Positions 63,675-64,000 of a stretch of DNA of 64,000 bases are shown in pieces. Origin of the DNA: an uncultured Eubacteriales bacterium (GTDB taxonomy: Bacteria > Bacillota > Clostridia > Lachnospirales > Lachnospiraceae); NCBI GenBank assembly GCA_900542465.1, contig UQNS01000004.1:1-64000 (forward strand), given 5' to 3'. The position numbers were made by a program, and so were the translations under genes. Position 1 is the first letter of the stretch, and each line of letters starts with the position of its first letter. The notes under the pieces are model-generated. The model was not told the DNA's origin, searched no databases, and worked only from the letters and a program-made list of their open reading frames with translations.

Positions 63675-64000
63675 TCAGAACCCGTTTCCGATACATAGAG
63701 CAATGCCATATACTTCTCTGGCCCCTGAGTCCTTTAAGATCAGGCTGCACTCATCCATAGTCGCTCCCGTTGTATAAATATCATCAATAAGCAGAACCTT
63801 ATATATGGAAGATAAAGGTTCCCGAATTGAAAATGCCTCCTTCAGGTTCCGCAGTCTGTCTTTCCTTTCTAGGTCTTTCATAGGACTGGTCTTTCTCACT
63901 CTTATGAGCATTTCCTCGCTATATGGAATTCCGGTCATACGCGACAGGTCAGCTGCCAGTAATGCGGCTTGGTTATACCCTCTCTGCTTCTCTTTTTTCT
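63675..64000 (-). CDS. comFC: ComF-family phosphoribosyltransferase-like protein (partial, N-terminus outside window)
   Basis: Only the C-terminal ~108 residues are present; the reading frame runs off the right edge of the window. The visible part has the ComFC hallmarks RGYNQAALLAADLSR and the PRPP-loop-like motif VLLIDDIYTTGATMDE. ComFC proteins are linked to DNA uptake in competent bacteria but are widespread in non-competent ones. It is the most upstream gene seen and has its own terminator before rpmG. Confidence 0.88.
   Translation of the reverse strand, partial: KKEKQRGYNQAALLAADLSRMTGIPYSEEMLIRVRKTSPMKDLERKDRLRNLKEAFSIREPLSSIYKVLLIDDIYTTGATMDECSLILKDSGAREVYGIALCIGNGF

Overview
The window looks like a chromosomal segment of a strictly anaerobic, Gram-positive, low-to-moderate GC member of the Clostridia, most likely Lachnospiraceae. 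The reasons are the Firmicutes-type order rpmG-secE-nusG-rplK-rplA-rplJ-rplL-rpoB-rpoC-rpsL-rpsG-fusA-tuf, a MurT/GatD peptidoglycan-amidation pair, a sortase-type wall protein, strong AGGAGG ribosome binding sites, and [FeFe]-hydrogenase genes with two of their maturases. No tRNA, rRNA, CRISPR array, insertion sequence or phage gene was seen. Almost all genes lie on the minus strand, so operons read from high to low coordinates.

Region by region. 1-5.0 kb: a SulP anion transporter with a long C-terminal tail, a divergent SAM methyltransferase, a 300-base gene-free stretch that looks like a structured RNA, and an SPFH/zinc-ribbon protein. 5.0-12.8 kb: a YPQTG wall-anchored protein, hydE, the operon murT-gatD-transglutaminase lipoprotein, and licD. 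12.8-22.6 kb: a nine-gene Mrp/Mbh-type membrane ion-translocation operon (E, F, G, DUF4040, B fusion, C, then four NuoL/M/N-like subunits), preceded by a 59-residue secreted His-rich peptide. 22.9-28.4 kb: a small lipoprotein, hydF, and the pair made of an [FeFe] hydrogenase and a NuoF-tail/GltD fusion flavoprotein. 28.7-31.9 kb: a siderophore/haem-type ABC importer whose ATPase has no ordinary start codon. 32-36.7 kb: a MarR-controlled heterodimeric ABC exporter. 36.7-47.5 kb: L-asparaginase, Na/Pi cotransporter, SseB-like protein, prepilin-type peptidase, patatin, haemolysin III, L,D-transpeptidase, DUF1848 protein, and a urea transporter behind a phased array of AT-rich repeats. 47.5-64 kb: the tuf/str/rpoBC/L10/L11 ribosomal and transcription block, ending in a ComF-like gene cut by the window edge.

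The most interesting theme is hydrogen and ion energetics. A hydrogenase with a predicted NAD(P)H-linked GltD partner, its maturases HydE and HydF (HydG is not in the window), and a large Mrp/Mbh-like membrane arm with four antiporter-like subunits but no recognisable catalytic module all occur within 21 kb. Physical or functional coupling between hydrogenase and membrane arm is an inference from proximity only. Regulatory features readable by eye include two near-consensus sigma-A promoters (rpsL and rplJ), an L10-type leader with attenuator, a MarR operator/promoter layout, and many hairpin terminators.
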